The position numbers and the translations under genes were made by a program. Shown here piece by piece: positions 39,241-50,590 of a stretch of DNA of 64,000 bases. Source of the stretch: Marchantia polymorpha subsp. ruderalis (lineage: Eukaryota > Streptophyta > Marchantiopsida > Marchantiales > Marchantiaceae); contig AP031355.1 in NCBI GenBank assembly GCA_037833965.1, forward strand, positions 3,931,501 through 3,995,500. Direction: 5' to 3'. The stretch's first letter is position 1. Every line of letters begins with the position of its first letter. The notes under the pieces are model-generated. The model was not told the DNA's origin, did not search any database, and saw nothing but the letters and a program-made list of their open reading frames with translations.

Positions 39241-39322
39241 TTGTGGATTGATAATGTAATGGACATCACTACTAGTATTCAGTTTTTTTACAAACAATAC
39301 TTCAATGTGAGAATGCCGAAGT
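39029..39322 (+). repeat. 91-bp direct repeat separated by 112 bp
   Basis: Two copies, 39029-39119 and 39232-39322, appear identical by eye, starting CCGCCCCCATTGTGGATTG and ending GAATGCCGAAGT. The 112 bp between them carries most of the right inverted end of the element. Each copy begins with the element's terminal bases (CCGCCCCCA) and continues into flanking DNA, so the element's end plus its flank has been copied as a 203-bp unit. Confidence 0.9.
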
Positions 39323-42300
39323 GCATAGCGGTATAATGTTCTTGTAGAGTTTTCATATGATATATCTCATACATAGTCTTTCCTTTTCATAGTAGTTTGG
39401 ATTTTAGTCACAAATGGATGTGGCATGGATAACTCCAGAGATTCATCCCAACTCTCTGATGATTTTCACATCAACTCTGTTTGGACCAAATTCTATTTAA
39501 GAAAACAATTTTTTAGATCATGTTTCATGTGCTAAAAGGTCCAAATTTTTATTTCCTTGAATCACTTTGAACTCTCAAGTCTAATATATAGATGGGCTAT
39601 GCATAGTCACAAAATGAAACCCTAGGATCATCTTTGACATAAAGTTTTATTGAATTGTCAATGAATTATTAGTGTCATAATATTTTCCTTATATTCATGT
39701 GGCAAAACGATTTCGTCTAATTCTAGCAAACACATTCAAATTGATCTGATACAATCGTATGAATTTCTAGCATGATATCTTTAATTAGCCGTTTCCCATG
39801 TACGTCATCTATGTACATATCGTATAACCATTTACTTCATTTACAACTGAATAAACGTTGTATATTTAAAATATTACAACATTATGAATAATCTATTGTG
39901 ATATCTTTGGAACTAGCCCATGATAACTGTACGGCTCTTTCCACTTTTAGGTATGGCTTGACGGGATATTCTCAAATCCAAACAAAATGGAGATTCTCCT
40001 ACCTTTTGTTGGAAATATTATGGTTGGAGAGTATTTAAACAGAAGGGATATTCTCATCTCGTTTGTTTGATATTTTATCGTGTGATTGATAGTTGATGGG
40101 AAGTCCCATCTTTCTTGATATGTGACTTGGTTTATTGCCCTCCTACGCTAGCCTCGCTTAATTTACGGTGCTTCATTGCTGCGAGGGTAGAGTTGGCCTC
40201 CAATAGTCTACGGGGCTTGTCAATGTCGTCAGGATGTTTATTACGTTAGGTGTGACGCCACGCTGTGCACACATACCGTCAACTGAGTCTCCTCCCGTGA
40301 GGTGAGTAAGCAAACGTCACCGTCAGACTCAGTGCCTCCCATGGAAGCTGACTGGTAGGAATGAGATGTCAGACAGAGGAGATGTTCGAGAATTCTCGAA
40401 GAGAATGATCAGCCGCTTACTGATGTACAATCGTAAATGTGAACGCAATTGCGTTCGCCTCGATTTTACACTGCGTCTTGTACGTGGAGTAAACGAGGTT
40501 TATGTTGCTTTCGTACATCCTTCTCGTCAAGAAACAAATGGGGAAGGATACATATGATATTATTATATATTCACACTCTCTGTTTAAACTCTTGACATAT
40601 TCGGCGGTTGTTCGATGCACTATCAGATGGATGTCGCCTTCTGACTCACGTGCAGCAATCGGCAGGAACCAAGGTCCTCGACTCTGCATCCCTCGCGTCT
40701 TATTGAGAAGAATCTATGCTCGAATGATGCCATAAAATCTCTTCCGTGCCGGGATGAAGATCTCGTATGACTAGCTTGATGGAGTACAGTAACTTCCCTG
40801 TGAAGTACGCACAATTTTTCTCACAAATAGGTATCAAGTTTTATTTAGTTCAAAATGTCATAGAATTTCATTTCGTGCAAGTATTATAAAATTGTTGTGT
40901 TTGGAAGTATTTTTTTGGTTGATACTTCGTCATTTGGTATGTTATATTTCGGTAGTAGTAGAAAAACCAGACGGTATGGACCATGTTGCATACGTTTTTA
41001 GATAATATTGGGCAATAAACACTTTGAGGCCGTCTAAAGCTTTCAATAATGAACTATCGGAATTGTTCACTTCAACTCACTCTTCGAAAAATGCAGCACC
41101 TTTTGCAAAACTCACTGATTGATGTAGTCAAAATTGATAAACTCAATGCACTCTTTTCATATTGGCAATGACGTAAAGGGAAACATTGCCCTAACCATGT
41201 TGTGAATCTAAATGTAAATCATTTCTTAAAACTGAATAAAACAAGGAACAGTATTGAAAAATATTCTCTATTGGTTCATGATATATTTAGTCATCTTTTT
41301 TTAGTATTTGCTCCTGCTTCGCTAACATCTTCTTCAAGAGCTTCACCAATGCTTCCAGTAAAAATGAGCATTGGTGTCTAGCTCAATTTATATCACATCG
41401 TCAAGACTCATATAGTAGTTTAGTTTGGTTTCTTTGACAATCGAATTAAAATATTAAGAGGTGATTCGCCTGATCAAAACTTGTGTCTTACTAAATTTGA
41501 AGATTTGCCTAGGTTATTTCTGTATAAGTGTATAATTTTTTAGATATGTGAAGATGTTTTTTTCAATGCTAAAATGAAAAAAATATCTTCACATATAAAA
41601 AAACACCCATGTTTCTAGAAATTTTACTCAAATTCAATTATTTTGGAAAAAAACAAGAGAAATTTATATTAAAGTCCGTATGTTCCGTATTTTGTTCTAC
41701 TACAATCATTATTTTGTCCAAATACGGAAAGTTCCCTGTATAGAGAGGCCTGCTTGCATAGTCTGGACATGAAATAGAGGTAAGCCAGACAAACTGGAAG
41801 CTTCGTAGCTTTAGAAGTTATTATTACTATGTGTAACCTTTTGCTGTTGGTTGAAGGAAAGAAAAGCTCAGCGACGTTTGTTTGACTGACAGTTGACGTT
41901 TTCCTGAAAGTAGAAAGTTCCAATCGAAGCTAATCGCGTAAGACCTCCATGAATGCCGAATACACGTGTTCAAAAGTTGGCATGAAGGCCAAGAATGGGG
42001 ATAATTAAAGAAATATCCCGTAGGGTTCCTGTACCTTCGGTAAGCTACACTAGAAGTACATGTACCAGTATAATGCTCTTCTTCTGGACACAGATCAAAG
42101 GACTGTGGCACGCACTACGCAAACTGTAGGGCATTTCAAAGTAAGAAAACTACAGTTTTATCGTTTCCCGAAATAAAAGAAATTGTCTGGTCTGGAATGC
42201 TGTAGACACGAATCGAGCTTTGCCATAACTGTTTTTTGAAAATATTAGACTATACTTAGAGCATGGCTCGATTTGGGGCAGGGCTGTTCATGACTTGGTT

Positions 42301-43055
42301 TTGATCCGTTTCTCTATACTGCACGGAAAACACAACCAAACGCTTACCATAACTTCCACGGAGAATTTCTCGGGACCATAACGAGTAAACTAACAACCAT
42401 AACATTCTCACGGCGTATCTTACAAAACGGTAGGGATACTTCAGTACGGGTTTTAGAGGATGGAGAATTCCTATCAGTCAAACATACGTGCCTTTTTCCT
42501 GCAGTGCAAATTCAAGTACATACATATGAAAAGACCTGGACTTCAGTCAAGAGAAAAGTATAGTCCACGCTTGCCGTATCATATTGGGGAAGCCAAATAA
42601 CGTCACTTTCTGGTGTTACCAGAAAGATTCCAACCTTTGAATCAACTATTGCACGTTGTCGTCCAAAAGACTTACATATCTTAGACCTATTTCGTTGCAT
42701 TTTGTGACACCCTTGAATGCTTCGATAGAGATTGCAGTGTGTCATAGTGAAATAAATGCACAATGAAGAGAATGAATAACGAGAATGTGGTAAATTCCCT
42801 ATGACTCTGCTAATAACTCCGCAAGTAGAAGGACAGTGATCTCAATCTAGGTTCTGTACTGTCCAAATTTGCAGGTAATCTAAGTTTTCACTTTGTATGG
42901 ACTTTTGGTACGCTTCATATTACTCCGGGCATCAGATGTACAATGCTTGAGATTGCTTTAATTGCACGAGCAAATGACGTTATCCCATCCCTGAAGATGT
43001 CAGCACCTAGTATGTTATTGTGACAATGGACAGTGATTTACATCACAAGACGTAC
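39323..43055. other. Unassigned intergenic DNA
   Basis: Mostly AT-rich with a more balanced patch at about 40.1-40.8 kb. Open frames are short and contradictory between strands. No gene, structural RNA or repeat could be supported. Confidence 0.5.
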
Positions 43056-43063
43056 ACTTAGAC
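43056..43063. repeat. Left target-site duplication of the hAT element
   Basis: ACTTAGAC abuts the left CAG end of the transposon and is repeated exactly at 45604-45611. Eight base pairs is the duplication size made by hAT transposases. Confidence 0.95.
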
Positions 43064-45603
43064 CAGACTTACTAAAATCTGGCAAATGCCAGGTTTGCCA
43101 GAACTACGGTAATTCTGGCAGATTTTTCTCCTTAATTTTGGCAATTTTGGCACTAACACTAACTTCACTATTTTTCCTCCAAGCGGTTTGCTATAACAGT
43201 TTTCAGCGTTTCAAATTGCTTAGCATGCATAATGCCTGCCAAAGAAATACTTGTCAGCCTTGTGCGTGAGTCATCTTTCTCCCATTTAATAATGGAAAAA
43301 TCGCTTTCAACTGAAGTAGTATTTGGAAAAGCAGTAGCTAGACCACCGCACAACTGTCGCAAATGCAGAAAACGTCCATTTAAACAATCCCATGCCTCGT
43401 TGAAGAAAGTTTTCTCGCTGTGATTGTCAATGGTCTCTTTCACATTCAGCTCACGCCCGTAAACAAGTAGCAGGTCACGGTGTTCACTCTCCGCCTTGTC
43501 GATCATGTCAGTGCTCCAGTGCTTGCCCAGGTGAGCCCTGTATTGATCCACCACCTCGCTGATAAATAAAGCAGGACGCATCTTAACTAAATTTGCTGGC
43601 ATCACAGGAGGTGCTTCCAATTCCTTGACATGATTGTTAGAACCACGTTCTGCCTTGATCTGCAAACCGTTTGCCACAATAGAGAGTGAAAAAGTACCTA
43701 TCTCCTCCAATGTCTGCTGTTGCTCAAATCCTGAAAGCTCATAATACAGATCCCTTGCCCACGAACCTTGATCTAATATATGCATGACAATAGAATTTTT
43801 TGTTACAAACAAACCATCTTGCTGAACGATTGTGATAGAATCAATTTCGTTCAGCGCTGCATCTGTAGTAGAACGAATATCCAAACTATCTGCAATGTCT
43901 GTCATCAGCTTTGCTAACTCTTGGCGTTGCTGAGAGATGATCAGCTTTGGAGATTGGATTGAGGAGATAGTGGCGGCAATCCGCTCAAACAACGGTGATA
44001 GAGCTCCTGCAATGATCCACCATTGCATGGACGGGGCTTGGATAGGTCGTCTATTCTCCACGTGAATCATCAACCGACGACGATGTTCCAAAAGCCAACA
44101 GAGAATACTACCAAACGCCACCCATCGCGTTGTGTCCTTTGGGCATTTGGAACCCATTTCGTTGATGAGATTTTGTTGAGCTCGAAGATGCACAGAAAAC
44201 GCATGGGCAACCTTATAAAACATCTCGTTCAACACACCATGCGTGGCATTTTTCACCACAATATCAAGCTGATGAGCAACGCACCAAATACGAAGCACAG
44301 GATTGGAACATTCCTTCTCAAGCAATGTGACAACTCCAGCGTGCCTACCTGTCATTGTGTTTTCTCCATCTGAACTGATTGAAATGATTTTGTCGCGCCA
44401 AGATGTACACACACTGTCAAGCATAGTCTTGATGAGCTTGACATAGTTTTGAGCAGTATGGCGTTCAAAGAATGGAACCAGCACCAGGTGGAAGTTGTAC
44501 AACACGCCTTTCACGCACACACGAATTCGCTGGTCAAGGACAGGAACTCCCAAATGTGTGCTTGCATCAGCCGCTAGAGAAAACGCCCAAATGTTTGGAT
44601 CCATGAGTATATCGGAGATGATCTGCAGGGCGACGGCAAGGAGCACACGCACGAACTGACTCACCATATGATCGTTGAGGCCGTTCAATTTTGGATTCTT
44701 GGTCGCTACACGATGCTGTTCAATCACCTTGGCTGTCTGCCTAAATGACAGTCCAACAGAAACATGTTGCATGGCAAGGTTGAACCGCAAAGAGTTCTTG
44801 ATCGTAACCAAGTATGATCCGTCTGGCTGCAGTTTGAACAACTTCATGGCGTTGGCCTTGGTGATTGGTTGGAACACATCGTCTTCTTCGTCTTCTTCCG
44901 GATGAAAAAACAAATCTCCCACCACAACATCAACTATCGGAGACTGAGAAATTACAAACTGAAGAGTGTCCTTGTCTGTGTCTAGGTAACGGTGTATGCC
45001 TGATATATCTCTGGTCTTGAAGAAACTAACCTTTTCTTGATACGAAAGCAGTTGGTAACTGGTCCAATCTTCAGGATGCTGAGACTCCAAGTGATTTTTA
45101 TAGGCTTCAAGACGAAACGGAAACTGAAACAGTTGCGTGTTCTTGGTTCTCTGTCGCTTCACACCTGCACCATCCCGTTTTTCACGACCGATATGGACGC
45201 AAAATAAACACTGAACTGTTGTGATGGTGCCCTGTACAGATCGTTGTACTGGTTGCAAACCAAACTCGACGCCATGTTTGACCTGAAACGGAGTTTTTTG
45301 ACTCATGATGGATTGCAAAAGCTTCGTTGTGACTTCGGTGCTTGCGTTCGAGACAAGAGAACTTCGGGAATGCATTCCTAACCTAAGATACTCCTTCCCG
45401 CTATCCACTCCCCGCCTCCCCTTGGATGCGTGCGAGATTCTCTACATTCTGACTTCCTACACCTCCCGCCTTATCCTTGTATTATTTGTCGAAACTTCAT
45501 ACAGGTGTCGACTAAGTGGGCTTGATTAATTTTGGCATATTTTCCAGATTAATTCTGGCAAATCTGGCGTCTAAAAATAAAACGCCAGATTTTAGGAACC
45601 CTG
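43064..45603 (-). mobile_element. Structurally complete hAT DNA transposon, 2540 bp
   Basis: The element starts CAGACTTACTAAAATCTGGC on the left and, read on the other strand, CAGGGTTCCTAAAATCTGGC on the right, so the 20-bp terminal inverted repeats match at 17 positions and begin with the CAG typical of hAT. Both ends are flanked by the same 8 bp, ACTTAGAC. Copies of TCTGGC/GCCAGA crowd the first and last 100 bp or so, as expected of subterminal transposase-binding repeats. One long transposase frame fills the interior on the minus strand. The perfect flanks and open frame argue for recent insertion. Confidence 0.95.
43168..45375 (-). CDS. hAT-superfamily transposase, uninterrupted
   Basis: It is predicted to cut and paste the surrounding element. 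The single exon reads 735 residues from the ATG at 45375; a second Met at 45306 would give 712. An N-terminal BED-like zinc finger is seen as C56-x2-C59 and H95-x4-H100. The RNase H-like core shows FSLAADASTHLG (likely first catalytic Asp region) and ISSDGENTMTGRHAG (likely second), followed by WCVAHQLDIVVKNA. The C-terminal hAT dimerisation region is seen near the end in TTSVESDFSIIKWEKDDSRTRL. Length and order fit an autonomous hAT transposase. No internal stop or frameshift is present in the frame. Whether it is expressed cannot be told; the frame is also open upstream through a GTG at 45408. Confidence 0.93.
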   Translation of the reverse strand: MHSRSSLVSNASTEVTTKLLQSIMSQKTPFQVKHGVEFGLQPVQRSVQGTITTVQCLFCVHIGREKRDGAGVKRQRTKNTQLFQFPFRLEAYKNHLESQHPEDWTSYQLLSYQEKVSFFKTRDISGIHRYLDTDKDTLQFVISQSPIVDVVVGDLFFHPEEDEEDDVFQPITKANAMKLFKLQPDGSYLVTIKNSLRFNLAMQHVSVGLSFRQTAKVIEQHRVATKNPKLNGLNDHMVSQFVRVLLAVALQIISDILMDPNIWAFSLAADASTHLGVPVLDQRIRVCVKGVLYNFHLVLVPFFERHTAQNYVKLIKTMLDSVCTSWRDKIISISSDGENTMTGRHAGVVTLLEKECSNPVLRIWCVAHQLDIVVKNATHGVLNEMFYKVAHAFSVHLRAQQNLINEMGSKCPKDTTRWVAFGSILCWLLEHRRRLMIHVENRRPIQAPSMQWWIIAGALSPLFERIAATISSIQSPKLIISQQRQELAKLMTDIADSLDIRSTTDAALNEIDSITIVQQDGLFVTKNSIVMHILDQGSWARDLYYELSGFEQQQTLEEIGTFSLSIVANGLQIKAERGSNNHVKELEAPPVMPANLVKMRPALFISEVVDQYRAHLGKHWSTDMIDKAESEHRDLLLVYGRELNVKETIDNHSEKTFFNEAWDCLNGRFLHLRQLCGGLATAFPNTTSVESDFSIIKWEKDDSRTRLTSISLAGIMHAKQFETLKTVIANRLEEK

Positions 45604-45611
45604 ACTTAGAC
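45604..45611. repeat. Right target-site duplication of the hAT element
   Basis: ACTTAGAC, identical to the copy at 43056-43063, directly after the right terminal repeat. Confidence 0.95.
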
Positions 45612-48600
45612 TGAGGGAAAGACAGCTAGAGCTTTACTTTAGTGAGGGTTAATATCGATAGACGATAAAACAGGACAATTGATCTTCCCAACAACATTCA
45701 GATCCCAAATTTTCCACAATTTGGTACCTAGCGTGCACAAATTGCCTTAACGATTTATTTGTATTAATGAACAGAAGACAATGGTATGTGCATAAGCCTT
45801 TATACCCCACCCTTTTCTGGAGTTAGAAAATCTGTAACGTCATAAATATTGGAAATTTTTTCATGATTGGTGAATTTTGGTCCCATCCAGGAAATCCTCT
45901 ATCCAGAAACATAGGAAAGTTAGTACCACATGGTATCAATCTGAGCTTAAATATGTACAACGTGAAGCATTCGTGCGTTGGAAAAAGATTAGATTTATTA
46001 CTTTTCTTTGGAGGTTTGTAAATAACTGATTTTCTGACGTGTAAATGATTTTCTTGAAACTCGCTACAACTGGAGTCGGAAAGTTGCCCGAAAGCTTTGA
46101 GATAAAGCCTTGGAAAGAATAAAATTCCAGCAGTTGATATTAGAGAGTCTTTCTTTTAGAAATGATATATGAGTTCTATTTAGTGCATCACCGAACTCTT
46201 TTCTAGCAACTATAATTTCACGATAAGAAAAAAGAGGTTTCATTATTAACAGAGTGAATGGAACAGTGGACCTCGCTGCTAAGTGAACGAAATTCTCGTC
46301 AGGTGCTTGACAGCCGACTATGAATAAAAGAGGAGCAGGAGCCCGAGATCCAGACCATAAGGTTCTCTTCTGCTTAGCAAGTTCTGAATTGAAGAGTTTT
46401 CCACCCACATGACGTAGTCCATAATCTTAGATCTATATCACTCATTTCACATGACGGATGAGCAACTGAACAGTTGGGAAACTTGGTACAGATAGAGAAC
46501 TCACAAAACATCGGAATCACACAAAACCCCTTAAAACTAAATTATTTGTTTGGCAATGCACCCTTTATGATTGCAACTGATAGCATCATATTCCTTGTGT
46601 CGCGTAGTACCAAATTTGGCGCAGGGCCCAGAGCAGAAGGGGTTCCTCCAGGCGCTCGTCCCATACACGGCAAATGTATTAATCACCTTGACAAGAAGAT
46701 GTCTAATTTGGACTAGCCTTAGGGTATTCTAAAGAAAAATTGGGCATCGAGGAATACAGCCCAAAGATGGGAAGACCCCATTAAAGCCTCTTAATGGGCT
46801 AATGGGGAAAGGCCCAAAGATATCGCAAAAGAAAATATGTGAATCTGCAATTAACATGTCCGAAAGTCCAAAGAAATTGGTATAAAAGCAACAGATAGCA
46901 TCATCATTTGGCTATCGCAAAGTAGCGGATAGATTCCAAATTCCTCTATTTATCAAAACTACAGTTTACCTCCACCTGCGGGACATGATGTATTTGATGA
47001 CACCACAGTCGAAAGCAAAGGCAAGACCGCCCTTGACTAGACACTCCCCCTGAAGACGCCTGCTCAGGCGAGAAACCATGGAATTTCCGCACGCTCTGAA
47101 AGCACCCACCTCAGAGACGACAAGCCAGGGACAAGTAGATCCTCGAGTAGGAGCTAGATGCGCAGATAAGTCCTGCCCACACGGCATTCTCCGATCCTGT
47201 CAACGAGCAGAATAGTCAGCTCGGGCGCATGGCCCTCCCGCAGATAGCGTCGGGCTGAATCCATCCTGCTCCACCCACAAATTGAGGATCCTGCGTCTGC
47301 AAGTGGGTGGCACCGCCCCTAGATAAGCCCTCCCCCACCTGCTTCTCCTCCACGATCTCGAGGCTAGGACACGATTGCACCTGCCCTGGAAACAACCTGC
47401 TTTTGCAGGTGTACCTCTGCTCCCTATTTCGTCGTCCAGCCTGCAATGTCATCATAGCTCTGCCACTGTGCGTCGCCCTGATTGGATCCGCCCGTAGCTT
47501 CTGGACTGCTGCGTCCATTGTTCCTTTGCATCCTCTCGTCTGCTCGACGTCGAGACCTGCAATCTTCTTCTCTGGCTCTGGGCCTCATGGGACCGGGCTC
47601 TCTGTAACTTCGACGTTATTATCGGCTCCATGGTCCCGGCACCGCAGCTTACTGCGTCACTCTCATTATTTTATTGAACCCCTTTTGGGAATTCGGGTAT
47701 GTGGCAAATATTATTTTTTTTAAAGCAAATGGTGACTTTATTCCACTGCAAAGACGAACAAAACACCCCCGCAATCCGAACACACCGGGGTATGGGGTAT
47801 GCTGGCAATACCCATTTTTTGATTTTATACCTGATAAGCCTATGAACAACCTCATTACCTAGAGATAAAAGTGGCAAAAGGTGACCGCTCGTAATTCCAC
47901 ACTACCTTTTCACCACTCCGAGTAAAAAAAACTCCAGCATGGTTCCACATGACATTGACCTCACTGTGGTTGGTGCTTCTCGCACCAATTTATCTTAGTT
48001 GCTGCAGTCCCACCCAAGTAGATTATCGCATCCCATATACGTTGTTACAGGAGTGCTAGCGGCCATCCGTGGTTGTAGAAGACGAACTGATTCCTTTGGA
48101 TCCACAAGATCCAAAACACCGCTCCTTGGATGAGCGTCCAAGACCTTGACACTTGTCGAATATGAAGCGGAAGCTGCTTGTTGGACACTCATTGCTCCCA
48201 AGAGAGGGGAGACCATGACATGCTCGAAACTAGGGTTCTTGCAACTTCATGCAACACTCACATTGCGAAGTCCCAAGCATGTATTGCCATTATACGGTTG
48301 AAGAAGCAATGCAATATTGATTATGGTTCTAGTGCCTCACAACAAACACATAGACGGGATGTTTCTGCAAAGGCTTGATGGCTGGTTCACTGCGGCCGGG
48401 TGATATATATTCCACAAAAATCTTGCTTCTTTTCTCGGCGATGGATCTGCGCACACTTCCTTCCAATCCAACGTGACTGAAATCGGTAGCACTCCATTAC
48501 ACGTCTCATGGACGGTGCGGGAGAGCTGAGTTCGCGGTTGATGAAGTATCTGGCCCTTATTAGTTGTGTAAGTGTAGATATGTTCGCCACCTTGTTAACA

Positions 48601-48880
48601 CCAACTACCTAGATCGAACACCAACCTGCAAAACTGCGACAAATAATACATCGAGCCTGCACGTTTCTGAGTGTTGCTCTGAATTGTAACGACGCGAATG
48701 CGTTGGAGTACGCCTCTATAAACTTGCTCTTCAGTTGTTGGTGGGTGAACTGCAATATGCGTCTAGAACGAGTCCCTAGGTAGAACATTGATTCCTAGCC
48801 GACAATATCGTATCAGTTATTCCACTCAAAATGGGAGTAAGAAAGTAGTCCGCTGCTTGAAAGATGATAGTAGGCTCCAT
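45612..48880. other. Unassigned intergenic DNA with a GC-richer patch
   Basis: A GC-richer patch at about 46.97-47.65 kb has overlapping open frames on both strands (for example 47307-47723 on + and 47216-47518 on -) without a recognised domain. The rest shows only short frames. It may be an old repeat, but no terminal repeats or enzyme motifs were found. Confidence 0.45.
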
Positions 48881-50590
48881 CGATAAATACAATATTTATA
48901 ATGTAAAATATTGATTATGTACAATATGATTTTGCATCAAATCATTTATAACATAAATAAAATACAACTTTTGTAAAAACGAAATACATAATAATTTGAA
49001 AATAGAATGAAATTACTAATGCATAATATATCAAAATTTATGTGTAGCATATATGTCAAGGTTTTAAATAAAATATATCAAAATAGGTCAAAATATTCAA
49101 TATATTGATAATAAAATTATAACTATTGGAAAATTCTATTTTAAAAAGATGAAATAATAATATTAATTAAATTTTAAAATTTATTTAATGTGTTCAAAAT
49201 TCAAAATTATGTCCCTTTTATCAAATAAAGTTCATAGATTTTTAATTAATTTTTTAATTAATTTTTCTATAATATTAATATTTTAAGCAATAAAAAATCT
49301 AAAATTTACAAGATAAAATTGTCTAACTCATTTGAAAAAAAAGGGAAATCAATTCTTTATTCTTTACTTCATAAGATTGTACTTGAAGCTTTTTTTTCCC
49401 GAAAATGACAATTGATTCAAACCATGTTGCAAATAATTGGATTAAAGTTTTGTTGATTATGAATCATCAATAGAATTATTTCAAGAAACAGATTTGATAA
49501 ATTTAATATATGCATAATTTTCAACCTAGATATTTATCATTTTTGTGTTGTATAAAGATAACTCTGTATGTTTTACAAAGACAAAATTATTAGGATTGCA
49601 TCATTATTAGTTTCACAAACAAAATCAAAAACAAGAAGGAATGTTTTTGATTTTTTTTCTCATTCAATAATACAAGGCACAAAACAACAAGTTAATATAA
49701 ACTTAAAATAAAGCTGGAGAAAGATGAACTACTCAACGGACAGATGGTAAAATTAACAATGTTCATTCGTCTTGAATCCAAGTGAAGTCAAGTGAGAAAC
49801 CAACACAATGATGTACAAGGAATAACAGTTATAGTCAAAATATTTATCATATTGCAGCTCAAAGGATGAAGATTAGATATTTGGAAATCATAAGATTCAC
49901 ATCATTATAAGGAAGGTGCATTACATAATTAATTTTCAAGATTTATACAGGCCTTCTGCACATTTCAAAATCGCGTTGAAGTAAAGATTGTCAAGAAATA
50001 AAAATATAAAACATATCAAATCAAATTTTATGAATGTATATATTATTTTGGTTTATGCATACACAATAAAATATACATTTCTACATAATTTTCATTGAAT
50101 ATTTGAAAAATCTGATTAAGTTGTCAATCTGCTTCAATTATTTGATTATTTATTTGAAAATGATTAAATATAAATTTGATAATTATATATATGATTAAAA
50201 TTTAATTTTGTAAAATTAAGAGATTCACTTTTCACTTGCAGCTAAAAAAACTGCATTTAGATCCCCAAAAAAGTACATGGATTGATTTTATGATGAAAAT
50301 ATTTATAAGATAAAATCCTTCATTGTAGAATGAAGAACATTTGAATAGTATGTAAAATTAGTAGATAATAAAGAAAAACTTATCTAACTTATCTTATAGA
50401 TAATATAAAAATTACTATGACATAAGCATTTCCGATGAGATTTTTAAATAATAGTTAATCATAACACCAATAAAAGTCTTGCTTTTTGTATACTTGTCGG
50501 TACAATATACAATACATAAAAGTATTAAGTGTAGGGCAAGTGACTTTAGAGTGATAGTTTTTAATCTGATGATTCACCTCACATAATCAT
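48881..50590. other. Very AT-rich intergenic tract
   Basis: About 1.7 kb of strongly AT-rich DNA with runs of A and T, repeated TTAATTAA-like words near 49240-49265, and stops in every frame. No coding or RNA feature is visible. Confidence 0.6.

Noticed and set aside
46610-46650. TTTGGCGCAGGGCCC, faintly like a primer-binding site of an LTR element
   Set aside because: The match is partial and there are no paired long repeats or polyprotein traces nearby.
47649-47862. Overlapping 62-68-codon open frames with near-repeats of GGGTATG and GGGTATTG
   Set aside because: The similarity between the two parts is weak and gives no consistent inverted or direct repeat; no coding signal.
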